Position numbers and translations under genes: made by a program
Notes under the pieces: model-generated
Databases searched by the model: none
Told to the model about the DNA's origin: nothing
The model's input: the letters and a program-made list of their open reading frames with translations, nothing else
NCBI RefSeq assembly: GCF_028502605.1
Contig: NC_079234.1
Coordinates: 1,674,001 to 1,738,000, forward strand
Source of the DNA: Trichoderma breve
Lineage: Eukaryota; Ascomycota; Sordariomycetes; Hypocreales; Hypocreaceae
Length of the DNA: 64,000 nt
Direction: 5' to 3'
In this document: positions 34,388-45,721 of the stretch, in pieces
How the letters are laid out: each line of letters opens with the position of its first letter
Position numbering within the stretch: position 1 is the stretch's first letter

Positions 34388-37300
34388 CCTTCCTCAGTAG
34401 CGATTGACTGATTGATGACCTGGGTCGAGTTGCGCAGGTTTATTTTTGGCGCCGATGATCCAATCTGATGAGCTGGCCTCGCCTATGCGGCTTAGGCGTG
34501 TTAAAGGGGGGGACCCAACCGCTTGCGCTTTGCCTGAGCCCGCTGTACTGTAAGATCAGGTTTGGCTTGTGCTTGTGCTTGTGCTGTATGTACTCCGTAC
34601 TATGCCCTCTAGCCTCGACGCTGTCCTGCACGTCAAATTCAATTTCCTGTTTTCCCCTCCTCTTGCTGGACACAAAACAAAAAGGGCTGAGTTTGTTTGT
34701 TGCTGTTCCTTGTCGAGTTCCCGGGCTTAGACTCGAGGCGGCGGGGGAGCAGTGAGGCTGTGTAGATTACCTGACCTTACCTGTACCTGTGCCTAAGGTA
34801 GTAGTGCGTGCTGTGCTGTGCTAGACGTCTGGTTACAAGCCAGAGAACAGCTGAGAAGATGCGCGAGTTTGTTGCGTGCGGCCGGGGATACTAAGGCTGT
34901 GTCCAATCCAAGAAACAAAAAAGATAGTCGAGAGAGGAGAAAAGACACCAGTCGCAACCTTTTTGTCGCTCAATTTTAAAAAGGGCCTCTTCTGCGGCCA
35001 ATGCCCGCTCTTCAAAAGGCTGGACAGCCGGGGTAGCGCGACACGAGGATGCAGAGGCTTCCTTGTCCCGGTCAGCGAAGATGGATGGTTTGGTTTGAGT
35101 GATTTGACAAGTTTGACAGGCCGTGGGCACGGACGGGCCCTGCTTCTGCTAGTGCTGGCAGTTCAGGTGACGGACTGGCTGGCTTGTTCAATAGTTCAAT
35201 AGTTTCAACAGCCGATGGAATGAAATGACCCAGAATGAGAGAGACGAGAGGTGATCCAGGCAGTCCGGCTTCAAGCCATGAACGGACTTTTGCAGATATC
35301 AACGCTGAAGTGTGCCAAGGCCACGGTCCCCCGGCGGGAAAAGGCTGCTCACAGGGCTGAGTGAGCCCGTTCTTGTCTTGTCCATAATTTTCTCGCCCGC
35401 TTCCATTTTCCTTTTTTCCCGGCCTTTCTGCCTGCTAGGAACAGAATCTTACACCACTCGCATCCGAGGCTGCCAGCAGCTCTCCATCCAAAACCCACCC
35501 ACAGAGCCGCAGGGCTTGCCCAGGATGGTTAAAGTCCTACCAGCGGGTGGGCGCTAGGATCCCAAAGCCCCAAAATCGCCGTGGCTCGTGGGTCTGGAGG
35601 ATATAATTAGAACCCATGTCATTTGATGTCCATTGTCCGGTCCTGTTTTGTTCTGCTCTGTTCGTGGTGGCGTCTGTATTAGTAGCACGAATGCGTAAAT
35701 GGCATGGGGGGTTATGCCTCTTCAGCTGCAACGCGCAGCAACTAGAGTAAAACCTCTGTCGAACAAGGATAGGGGAAAGACGCTGATTGATCGAATCATT
35801 GAATTGAATACTAATCCGCTCACAGGACCCTCGTATCAATCTTCTGTACTGCCACCTTTGTGCCAAGCATTGCACATACTCGACCGGATCACAGCAGCTG
35901 AAAGGGATTGGATTCGATGTCCTCGTAAGATGGGAGGATGATGTTGTACCAGGGCAACAGGGACAGGCAAGTACATGTACGTGGACACATCATGTAATCA
36001 AGACTCATAGCCTGTCAATTCAAAGCCCAGTACTGCTAGGTACCTCTCAGGTAATCCAGTCCAATCATCCGGCCCGATTGAGAGGTACAGATACTCCGTC
36101 ATCCCATACCCAAGCCTGTCTGTTCTGTGTCTCTATACCAAAGACCCTGAACTAGCTGATATCGTCCGCTACCACGGAGCTTGAGCTCTGCATCCTACGG
36201 AGCTGGTGCTAAGCAAAAGGGAGCTCAAGTTTGCAGATCCCCATCTGCCACTTGCTTCTTCCAACTTAACTTCATACTCCCAATTCCATCACATGCCGCA
36301 ACGTGTCCAATTCAGTCCATTGCTGAAGATAAGAAAACGAAAACGGACATCATCGTGCATCCGCATCGTGTCGACCGACCTCCTGCATGTCCCTGCAGAG
36401 CTCATGCACGGGAGGTATAAATAGCAACGCGAACACAGCCATCGGCATTGTATCCTCACATGCACATGCACTTTTCCATCTGCAAATCAGAAGTACCTCA
36501 TCTCGTAAATGGATGAATGATGTGCGAGATACGAAATACGATGGCGATTTACAAAAATCAAGCACATTGAGGTGCATATGCATGCATACTATGGAGCAGC
36601 AACACCTATTTCGTGTTGTTGAAAATCAAGATTCAGCACTCGTCTGGCATCAGGTACCTAGAGAGATGGTGGAGACTGCCGATGTATCGTTGCATCGAGG
36701 CAAAGCTTAACAACCCGATTCTAAAAATGAATCTGATCTGGATCCGAATTAATTTCCTTTCTTGCGCCTACCTACCTAATCTATGCATATAGTGGTGGTG
36801 CGACCTCAGGTTGCGTGGTATCACCATCTCCTACGAGTTGCACGCAGTGTCCAGGACTCCATCAACTGGAGCTCTCATGGATTGAGTGCGGCGGTGCAAA
36901 TGTCCTTTCTACCGCTACTCGTCAATGCAGTTTCCAAACACTTTACGGCTTACCGCCTACCCTGAATTGGAATCCATTTCTCTTTTGAACTGACAATTTG
37001 AAGATGAAGCTCGTCTCAAGCATCATACCTTGGGAGCAGGCACACCATGAAGCCCAAAAAGAGCAAGGCAGGGAAGAAGCTTCATATTCACACATCATGG
37101 CCACTGAATTGACAAAAGTTGACCGGACCATGCGATGCCCAGACACCAATGCCTTGCTCTCACAATATTGTCCATTAACGGCAAAGGCGCATCACCACCA
37201 ATTGCATATCCAGAGCTTCTGGTTTGCCCTCTCTGGCTGTCTTTTGCGGGGTTTCGTGGGGAATCGCGGCTCTAGCGGGGTTGTCGATAGCCGTTTACGG

Positions 37301-37450
37301 AGGTTGTGAGTTTAACACTAAGCTCGAGATTGCAATGATAAGAACATTTGAGATTATTTACTCTTCATCCATCACTTGGATGTGTTCCTCATGGATGAAG
37401 CCTCTATCTTCTGTCCACGGTAGCCAGAACGAACGAATCCAGTCATCATC
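34388..37450. other. Gene-free region before the P450 gene
   Basis: 3.06 kb between divergent genes. GCTTGT is repeated about 4 times near 34565-34587. TACTCCGTA is at 34591-34599 and TACCTGTAC at 34778-34786. Several short open frames exist (for example 36998-37309) but none forms a recognisable protein. The 3' end holds the P450 promoter. Confidence 0.5.
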
Positions 37451-39267
37451 ATGCTGCTGCTCTCTCCCATCACCCTAGTAGCGGCAGCAACCCTGCTATT
37501 TGCCATCCACCTGATTCGACGCCTCACATCTCCATTGAGTAAAATCCCAGGACCGACAGCGTCCAAATTCACCTCCTTGGTCCTCAAGTGGAAGGAGATC
37601 AAGGCCCTCAGGACTGTCTACATCCATCAACTCCACCAGCAATATGGGCCCGTTGTCCGCATCGCACCCAACGAGGTGTCGTTCACGTCTTGGGAAGCTT
37701 TGAAGGAGATTTACTGCTCCGGAGGCAGCGGGTATGATAAGACGGAGTTTTACGATCTGTTCAAGATCTATGGGAGGAGGTGAGGCAATGATCTTGTCTT
37801 TTAACATCTAGAATCAAAATGGCTTACCGGTGATGTTCTTCTCCAGGACCATGTTCACCACGTTGAACAAGGCAGACGTATGTTTCTTGCTGATAGTCTT
37901 ATTGTCAATACGACTCATCTAACATGGATCAGCATGCCAAACGTAAAAGGATTCTCGCCGACCGTTATGCTAATAGCAACGTCATGAAGAGCGCTTCAGT
38001 CGCGGGGGTCCAGGAACGGTCTTCCAAGTTTGTTCGGCGGTGTGCTTCTACTCCAGGAGGTGTATCGGACATTTTTGTAAGTCTAGGCCATATATCAAAC
38101 GCCATTGAGAGACAAAGGCTGACAAGACGTTTCTTTAGATGGGTTTGTCTCAATGACTTTAGAAAATCTGGAATTGATACTGACCGTCACAGCCTTGCAT
38201 GCGTATGCCTGCGATTGCATTACGCACCATCTGTTCCATCCCTACGGTACCGACTGCATCACCAAGAAGGAAGACGAGGAGATGATGCACCAAGTAGCAG
38301 CAGACGACAGCCTGCAGAGCAAGTCGACCCTTGGGCTCTTCAAGCCGAATGCCCTTACTAACAGGATCCATAGATCGCCTCATCTCGCATTACGCCCCGA
38401 CTTTGCATCGTCTGTTCTCTAGAGTGCTGTATCTGTTTGCAAAGCCCCGAGAAACTCCCCTCGCCGATGCCTTTGTATTGGAGACTAGCCAGCTCAGCGG
38501 CACGGCCTCATTCACCCTCATGAGCCGCTTCGACGAAAAGACAGGTGACCTCGACTACATTGACAAAGCAGCAGAGTGCCTCGACCACATGGCCGCGGGC
38601 ATCGACACCACGGGCGACGGACTATGCTTCCTCCTGTGGGAGCTGTCGCAGCCGCGCTCGCTGAGCATCCAGCGCAAACTGGCCGCAGAGTTGCGAGCGA
38701 ACCCCGAGACGCCCTTTGACAAGCTGCCCTATCTCGATGCCGTCGTATGTGAAGGTCTGCGGTGCTTCCCGCCGATCCCAATGTCGCTGCCGCGGTACGT
38801 GCCTCAGGGCGGTCGCTCCATTGATGGGTTTTGGCTGCCTGAGAAGACGGTTGTGAGCTGCCAGGCCTATTCGGTCCATCGGCTCAACAGCGAAATATTT
38901 CCCGATGGAGATGTGTTTAATCCTGAGCGCTGGCTGGAGCTTGAGGGAGATGCAGACCGAAGGAGGATCCAGTTTGCTTTTTCCAATGGAGGAAGGGGCT
39001 GCGTCGGGAAGCAGTAAGTTTTTCGTGCTCTTTGAAAGATTTGACAATGGATACAGTGGCTGACTGAAGATTGATAGTCTGGCTCTCATCGAGATGAAGA
39101 CTTTGTTGCGGGATGTTTATTCCAAGTTCAGCACGACGCCGCATGAGTCCATGCAGGAGGAGGCCATGGCCATGTCGGACCAGCTCATCTCGGCACGGCC
39201 GCTGGGGCAGAAGTGCCTTTTGCGATTTCACCCGCTTGATGTAGACGGTGAAAAAGTGAAGTTGTAA
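37451..39267 (+). CDS. Cytochrome P450 monooxygenase (microsomal type)
   Basis: Exons 37451-37779, 37847-37877, 37933-38076, 38139-38142, 38193-38318, 38374-39013 and 39078-39267 give 487 aa. A hydrophobic N-terminal anchor (LITLV-like, residues 3-24) is followed by the hinge KIPGPTASK. Hallmarks are all present: I-helix AGIDTTGDG, ExxR as EGLR (Glu338, Arg341), the FNPERW motif, and heme loop FSNGGRGCVGKHLA with Cys421. The substrate cannot be told. No polyketide synthase, peptide synthetase or terpene cyclase lies nearby, so it is probably a stand-alone P450. Two features are odd: a 4-nt micro-exon (ATGG) needed to join the C-helix region in frame, and intron 5 (38319-38373), a GC-AG intron with donor GCAAGT and branch CTAAC. 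Confidence 0.88.
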
Positions 39268-41024
39268 GATATAATCAGGAAAGATGAACAATTGAAAGAG
39301 CTTGAAGTCACATGCAATGATTGTAGAAGTCGGTGACAGCAGTGGGCGTGCAATACATACTATATGTAAGTACATGTACCATGCAGTGATCGTTAATGGT
39401 AGCACCACATGCTTCTAGTATTACGGAAAGCCCAAGAGACGACACAACATCAACGCCATCACATGTCTACTAGATACCCAACGGCAACCACTTGCAATGC
39501 GAGGGCAATATCAGGGCAGCACCGCTCGGTTGGTTGGGCGACAATGCCACAATGCCAGCAGAGAATGCAGAACGCAGCTGCAGTTGGCTCCGAGTTGAGC
39601 ATCGATCTGCAATGCAAATACCAGACACCAAACACTGTAGATGCCTCGGTACCTGTACTTGTACTCATGTGTACCTAAATCTCAAAGCCGGGCCATAAGT
39701 CCAAAGTCCGGCGTCGCTTGTGGCCCTGAGTTACCTACTAGGTAGTATGCTCAGTAGAAACATTCCATGTAAGAATTGTGTAGTCTCTGCTCTCTCTCTC
39801 TCTCTGCCCCAGTACCAGTGGCATGATCTTGTTCCATCTTTGTCTCCGCTATATCACAAGCACGTAATAGCTCAAAATGTGCGTCTCGGCCGGCTCTCCG
39901 CAAGAATCTAGGGCACAAGCATGATCCCATCTTGTGCTCCATCCGCCATGCCTCGTGCCATCCTGCAGCTCCGTAACATAAAGTCGTGGGGCAGCAGCCA
40001 GTCGCTGGAACTTTTTTTACAGACAGCCCCCAAGGCTTGCATTTATTATTAGTAGTATCAAGTTACTGCATGTGAGCAACCGCCAGTCCCAGCAGCGCAT
40101 TCAAGCACACGTTTATCCTCGGTGGCCCGGACATGCTCGTTATGCCGCATCTGCCGCAGATTCTCCGAGCCAGCGAACCTAATGCACGCACTCTGCGTCT
40201 GCACAACGCACATGTACCGGTACACGCGGTCGAGCGCTAAAGGGCCCCAGCACCAACGCGCTGAAGACGCAAGTGATGCCCTGCTGTCAGTGCTGTCAGT
40301 GGTCCAGGCTGTCCAGTTGGCGCTGCTTTAGCGGACGATAGCGCCCAGCCAGTTTAACGTTTCGGTACCTGTACTGTAGCGCACCGGATTTTAGCCTCCG
40401 ATTCCTTCCACTAGGCTTCCTTGGTCCTTCTCCAGCCCGTGATTCACCACAGCAAAACGAAAAAAAAAGGAAAAAAAGAAAAAATAATCCGCTTTGCTGA
40501 CAACTCTGCCCCCACTTGGAATCTCTGCCTGATTCAAAATCCCAGCAGCCTCTTGACATTTCTTCTTCTTCTTCCCTTTTCCCCTCATCACAACTCGTCG
40601 TCTCTCCAGAGATTGCATCTGTCAGATTCCCCGAGCATCTTGTCTCGCCCGCTATCCAGCCATCTGCCAGGCCTGCTGACTGTCTAGCCGGTCGCAGCGC
40701 ACTTTTTCCCCCCAGTTCTTTTTTTTCTTCTCTTCGCCTCCACAGCTACCAGCACACAAAAAAATATCAAAAGTCGAACAGACAAGAGACCCCATTCTTC
40801 GTCTTTTTCTGCTCTTCTGGCCAATCTCCTAGATTGTCTGTCCACCAGCATTCTGCCCACTTAGCAGCTCATTGCCGGTACATTGTTGTTTATGTATCAG
40901 CACGATTCCGCCTCCGTATCCAGACGTTTCTTCACGCTGCAGTTATTTCGCATACCGCGGAAACCTAGCAGTCCCGATATTAGATCTGACGGTTGATATT
41001 CCCCTCGATTTCCGATCCGAGTTC

Positions 41025-41090
41025 ATGCCTGTCCCACTGCAATCGCGAATCTGTCCGGTCCGCCCTATGTCCAGTACGCATAACTGTTGA
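41025..41090 (+). promoter_or_regulatory. uORF 1 upstream of eIF5 (21 codons)
   Basis: ATG in weak context (T at -3, C at +4) opens 21 sense codons and ends at TGA 41088-41090, 175 bp before the main ATG. It matters only if the transcript starts upstream of it, which is not known. Confidence 0.5.
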
Positions 41091-41162
41091 GTTGTTCAGC
41101 TTCCCTTTGGTCCTCGACTCGCCCGCTCTATCCGGCGCCAATATACCGTCTCGAGCCTCTTA

Positions 41163-41189
41163 ATGCCTATACCTCCGTCCCAGGAATAA
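41163..41189 (+). promoter_or_regulatory. uORF 2 upstream of eIF5 (8 codons)
   Basis: Weak-context ATG (T at -3) encodes MPIPPSQE and stops at TAA 41187-41189, 76 bp before the strong-context main ATG (A at -3, G at +4). Confidence 0.5.
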
Positions 41190-41265
41190 TTCCAGCCCTC
41201 GTCAATTCAATCCCCACAGACAAACCTCAAGCATCTCACTCTGCCACCCTTTTACAACCGTCACC

Positions 41266-42601
41266 ATGGCTCTCGTCAACGTTCGTCGCGATGTCAGCGA
41301 TGCCTTCTACCGCTACAAGATGGAGCGCCTCCAGACCAAGATTGAAGGCAAGGGTAACGGTATCAAGACCGTTGTCGTCAACTTGTCCAGCGTCGCCCAG
41401 TCTCTTGCCCGCCCCGGTTCTTATGTCATCAAGTACTTTGGTTTCGAGCTGGGAGCTCAGACCAACATCGACCCCAAGGACGACCGTTGGATCATCAACG
41501 GCGCCCACGATGCCGCAAAGCTGCAGGACCACCTCGATGGCTTCATCAACAAGTTTGTTCTCTGCAAAAAGTGCAAGAACCCTGAGACCGACGTTGTCAT
41601 CAAAGACGATCACATCGTGCTCGACTGCAAGGCCTGTGGTCAACGCACCGACGTTGATCTCCGCCTGAAGCTTAGTGGATTCATCCTCAAGAACCAGCCC
41701 AAGAAGGGAAAGAAGGACAAGGCCGAGCGCCGTGCCGCCAAGAAGGCAAAGCAGAACGGCCATGCCAAGGAGAACGGCCACGGCAGTGGCGAAGATGGCT
41801 CCGAGAATGGCTCCAACGATGCCGCCGAGAACGGCGACGTCAGCGATGACGAGTTCCAAAAGGTGCAGGCCGAGGCAACCACTGCCGCTACCAGCGCCGA
41901 AGTCGAGGTTAAGGACGACGAATGGGCTGTCGACATGAGCGCCGAGGCCGTCAAGGCCCGCCAGGCACAGCTCCCCGGCGAGCTCAAGCAGAAGCTCAAC
42001 ATTGGCGACGACGAGGATGAGGACGGCGAGGGCGGTGGCAACACCGTCTACGACGAGCTCGGCAACTGGATTGCCGAGCAGGCTGAAGAAAAGGGCGGCA
42101 TTGACAAGGTTGATTCCATCAACATCTATGTCAAGGCCAAGGAGCTTGGTATCGAGGCCAAGCACCGAACTGTCCTGGTTCTGGTGCAGACCGTCTTTGA
42201 CAAGAACATTGTGGCTCAGATTCCCAAGCGCGCCAGCATGCTCAAGCAGGTTAGTTTCACACAGCATTTCTGTTTTCTAATTAACCAATTTACTAATATG
42301 TCTCTTTTTCCAGTTTGTTACTTCCGAGAAGCATGAAAAGGCCCTGCTTGGTGGTACTGAGCGCCTGGTTGGCGGCCTCAGCAAGGAGAACCCTGACATA
42401 ATCCAGCAGGTCGTCAAGATCCTGCAGCTGTACTACCACCACGACCTCATCACCGAGGAGGTCGTCGTCCCCTGGGGCTCCAAGGCTAGCAAGAAGTACG
42501 TCGACGTCTCTACCTCTCGCAAGGTCCGCAAGGCTGCCGAGCCCTTTATCAAGTGGCTCCAGGAGGCTTCTGAGGAGGAATCCTCGGAAGAGGACGAGTA
42601 A
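41266..42601 (+). CDS. TIF5: Translation initiation factor eIF5
   Basis: Exons 41266-42249 and 42314-42601 give 423 aa. eIF5 is the GTPase-activating protein for eIF2 in the 43S/48S complex and controls start-codon stringency. The N-terminal domain begins [20 protein letters not shown]. The catalytic Arg region is near residues 7-15, and the zinc ribbon uses Cys100, Cys103, Cys121 and Cys124 (CKKC, CKAC). A Lys-rich linker and an acidic Gly/Asn-rich linker follow (about 145-225). The C-terminal W2/MIF4G-like HEAT domain runs from about 250 to the end and finishes with the acidic-aromatic boxes [18 protein letters not shown]. The single 64-bp intron falls inside W2. Confidence 0.96.
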
Positions 42602-43100
42602 AATCGCCCTCCTTTTGACTTGGCAGACACGTCTCTTGTTTATCCTACACCATCACGTACTAGATTGGAACTTGTGATGTGGCAGGAAAAAAGAGGCCTC
42701 AAAAGCTGCCAAGGAAATGGTACAGAGAAATCGGGATTGATCTTATCAGAGACTCTGTTGCCTCATGATTTATTTGTATCGGGCTTGTGTAACAACCGGA
42801 CTTTGTGTATTTAGCTAGATTGTTTATTAATCGCAAAGTGCCCAATTCCACTCTTAACAAGAATCTTGTGCCTTTGTTGTCCGTCTTATGTGATAAAATT
42901 TTAATCCGTCTTATATGGTGAAATCATATGTATCCCAGTTTGACGCCCTTGGGTATTAGACCCGCTCTGTAGCATTTGAAACATGCAGCCATTCTGAAAG
43001 GCAATAACGCAAAAATCGAAGTTCCCTTTTAAATCCTAATCCCGCCATCATCGTACATGTATCCATTGTGCCTACCCTTCCTCTCCCTAGAAAAATCTCT
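42602..43100. other. Convergent 3' intergenic region
   Basis: 499 bp between the stops of eIF5 (+) and the THOC1-like gene (-). A near-repeat, GTCTTATGTGATAAAAT and GTCTTATATGGTGAAAT, lies at about 42881-42926. No gene is seen. Confidence 0.5.
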
Positions 43101-45721
43101 TCACGCCTCTTCTTCGCCATTTGCAGACGGGGCATCGGCCATGTTCGCATCGCCGTTGGTCTCTGCATCGGCTTCTCCCTTGAAAATGAATTCTCCAATG
43201 CTAGCTGCAGTCTTTTCGACGTCGCCGTCATCTACAATGATAGTGTCGAAGAGGTCCTTGGTTTTTTCTTCATCAACGTCTGAGGAGGAAGATTTGATGA
43301 AGATATATCGTGCTGAAAAGTCCATGTCTTTGGCGAATTGCGCGGCCTAGAGGAGTTAGCGATATGTTGTAAAGCATGAAAAAAAAAAAGGGAGAAGAGG
43401 AATAAGGGGATATGTGTACATACCTCGAGATCAAGCTCAACGATGGGAACTTTGCCCGTGTCGACGACAGCATCAACGGCCTTTGTGCTCGTGCCATAGT
43501 CTACACCGTCACGAGTGCCATACTCGATGAGCCGATCGCCGTCTCGCAGCTGATTGAACTCTTGGGCCTTGACGAAGTGAAACGTCTTGCCATTGACTTC
43601 GTCCTCTGCGGGCTCACGGACAGCATGTCGCACGACAGGAGCAAAGACGCCCTTGTGCTCGCTCATGAGCTTCTCCCTCAGGGCTGATGTTGCAACGCCA
43701 GAGGATGCAGATAGGATGATCGGATCGCGATTGCTAGGCATGTCTTCCTCGCTGGCCGTCGGCTCAGCATCTTCCTCATCCTCGTCCCCTTCAACGTCGT
43801 CTTCGAAAATGATGTTAATCTTCTTGGGGTCGTCGATTTTGTCAAAAGACGCCAGCTTGAACCGCGACGCTATCCGAAGGGCTCTCCAGCTCTTGCTCGC
43901 CTTGCCCGCAACAGCCGCGGCCTTGGTCTCGTTATTCGTCGGCATGTCAATCTCAAAGTCGTCATCCGCAATTTTGCTCTTGAATCCATCAAGTTCAGGC
44001 AACTGATAGCGTTCCGCAGACTTTAATTCCTCCATTGCCGAGCCTTCGTCTTCGTTTGCCAAAAAGTCGAGCGGCACGGCATTCAACGGGTTTGGTCTCA
44101 GACGCTTATTCGTCGCCATCTTCTGCGCAGCATCCTTTGACTCGACGAAGCTCGCAGCTGACACCGGGTCGCGCTGGATGGGCGGACAACTGGCCATCTT
44201 CCAAAAGACCCAGTTCTTGTCCCTAGCCAGCACTGTTTCTACCATGCGAAAAAAGTATGGCCCATCACTTCCTTGCTTGAGATAATCTGATATTACCTTT
44301 TTCATGTCGGTAGCCCACTTTGTCTAAAGGGAGGGTAAGTATACGAGCAGGGGAGATTACATAGGATAGAGCTCTTACATTCTCCTCGTTGAGTTGGTCT
44401 GGATAAATGACCGACTTGTTGGATACATTGATGTTGGTTCGCTTCTCCCTTTCTTCTTTTGATAGGGATAAGAGAAAGTCTGTGATGATGAGAGCCTGCA
44501 CGAGAACGTGTCGTCGAAAGGAGAGGTCGCTGATCTGTATGTGGTCTGGCTGTTAGATATTGTCAAGGGGGTGTGCATGTAATACCGCGATACTTGCCTC
44601 AAGCTGGAACAAGTCCTTGCTGGTAAGATACTTGGGATTGAACGCCTCCGGGAGCGTCTCGGTTCCGTCGTCGTCTCTCTTCCGCTTCAACGTCCGCTTA
44701 AGGTTCTCCATCGACTTTGAGGAGTATATGCTGTCTTCGTGGATAGCCTGGAACGCGCTTATCGTGGATTCCAAGCTGCTCTTGAATTTCGTAAAGTGAC
44801 CAGCATCAAATAGTCTCAAGGGTTGGCTGAAGCTCTCTTGTAAAGACCAAAACAAAGGATAAAGTGTGTCAGGATCGAGGGCTTTGCTTGAATCCTGCGC
44901 GCCATTCTTTGCGCCGGTCTTGACATCGCCTTGCTCCTTTGGAGTATCATTGGTGTCGACTTCCATTTTACTGTCGTCATCTTCTGTTGTTTCAAACACT
45001 GTCACGTTCTCAACGTGGTATTCTCCTCGAAGGTTGACAGAGCTCCTGTCTCCCAGAGGGAAACTCTGAAACATAAAGATGAATACTCTTCCACAGAAAG
45101 CCGTATCCTCAGCGCGTGAGAGTCTCCGCAGCAACTCATTGCAGCTTCGGAGAATCACAAGATTCTTCTGCTTGAAGTGTTTGGCCGTGATGCGCTCTCG
45201 TCTTGACTCAAGATAGTCGAATATCTTGCGACATCCCGCAATCGTCTGGCTGTCGAGGAGCTCTTCCACAAGCCAAAACAGCAGCGCGGGGTCGCATTGG
45301 CCATCATCGGAGAGTATTGAAAGAATATCCAGCAGGTTCCACATCTTCACAAATTCTGGGCTATCAATTGAAGTTGTCGCCTTCATGGATTAGTGTTGGA
45401 CGTATGGGGCGGGCAAAAGGTTGCTTCTCGGCTTACGATTAACTTGCTGAAGAAATCGCGAGCCGCTGTTTCTACAAGGGCAAACTGCCGTGATCTGAGG
45501 GTATCTGGAGGCGCATTGTTCTCTGTGCTGCCCGCGCTCTTGGGGCGGGTGAGCGAAGAAGAAACTCGGTCGTGGATGTTGGCAAAGTCGGATTTCGCGA
45601 GAGCAGGCTCGATGGTTGTCGTTTGCTTTGCCGCTGAGGCTTCGTCCAGAAGCTCTGTGAGAAGCCGTCCGAATGCGCCCACGGCTTCGACGCCTGGGTT
45701 CTCTATATCGAGAGCTGGCAT
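43101..45721 (-). CDS. THO complex subunit THOC1/Hpr1 homologue with C-terminal guanylate-kinase-like domain
   Basis: Exons 45437-45721, 44598-45380, 44379-44534, 43424-44323 and 43101-43346 give 789 aa. THO couples transcription to mRNA export and prevents R-loops. The THOC1 core is clear: VEELLDSQTIAGCRKIFDYL, FIFMFQSFPLGDRSSVNLRG, LTSKDLFQLE joined to ISDLSFRRHVLVQ, and SWRALRIASRF. Residues about 608-745 match guanylate kinase order: PIILSASSGV where GPSGxGKS is expected, HAVREP, NGKTFHFV, LIEYGTRDGVDYGTS, VPIVELDLE, ARYIFI, FDTIIVDD. The P-loop Gly and Lys are replaced and the LID helices are missing, so it is probably not catalytic. The tail is acidic. Intron 2 is GC-AG (donor GCAAGT). 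Alternative GTATCG splicing there breaks the frame. Confidence 0.9.

Larger units (their letters stand above)
39268..41265. other. Intergenic region and long leader of eIF5
   Basis: 2.0 kb between the P450 stop and the eIF5 start. TACCTGTAC occurs at 39650 and 40366. From about 40400 on it is pyrimidine-rich with A runs near 40457-40487, consistent with a promoter and 5' leader. Two short uORFs are listed separately. No gene is seen. Confidence 0.5.

Noticed and set aside
41236..42267. 343-codon minus-strand frame over eIF5
   Set aside because: Antisense shadow of a clear eIF5 coding exon with Leu/Val/Gly-biased translation.
44535..44597. GTATCG as an ordinary GT donor for THOC1 intron 2
   Set aside because: It leaves GAG-GCA-A, and joining to ATC-AGC shifts the frame and destroys the conserved SDxxFRRH block.
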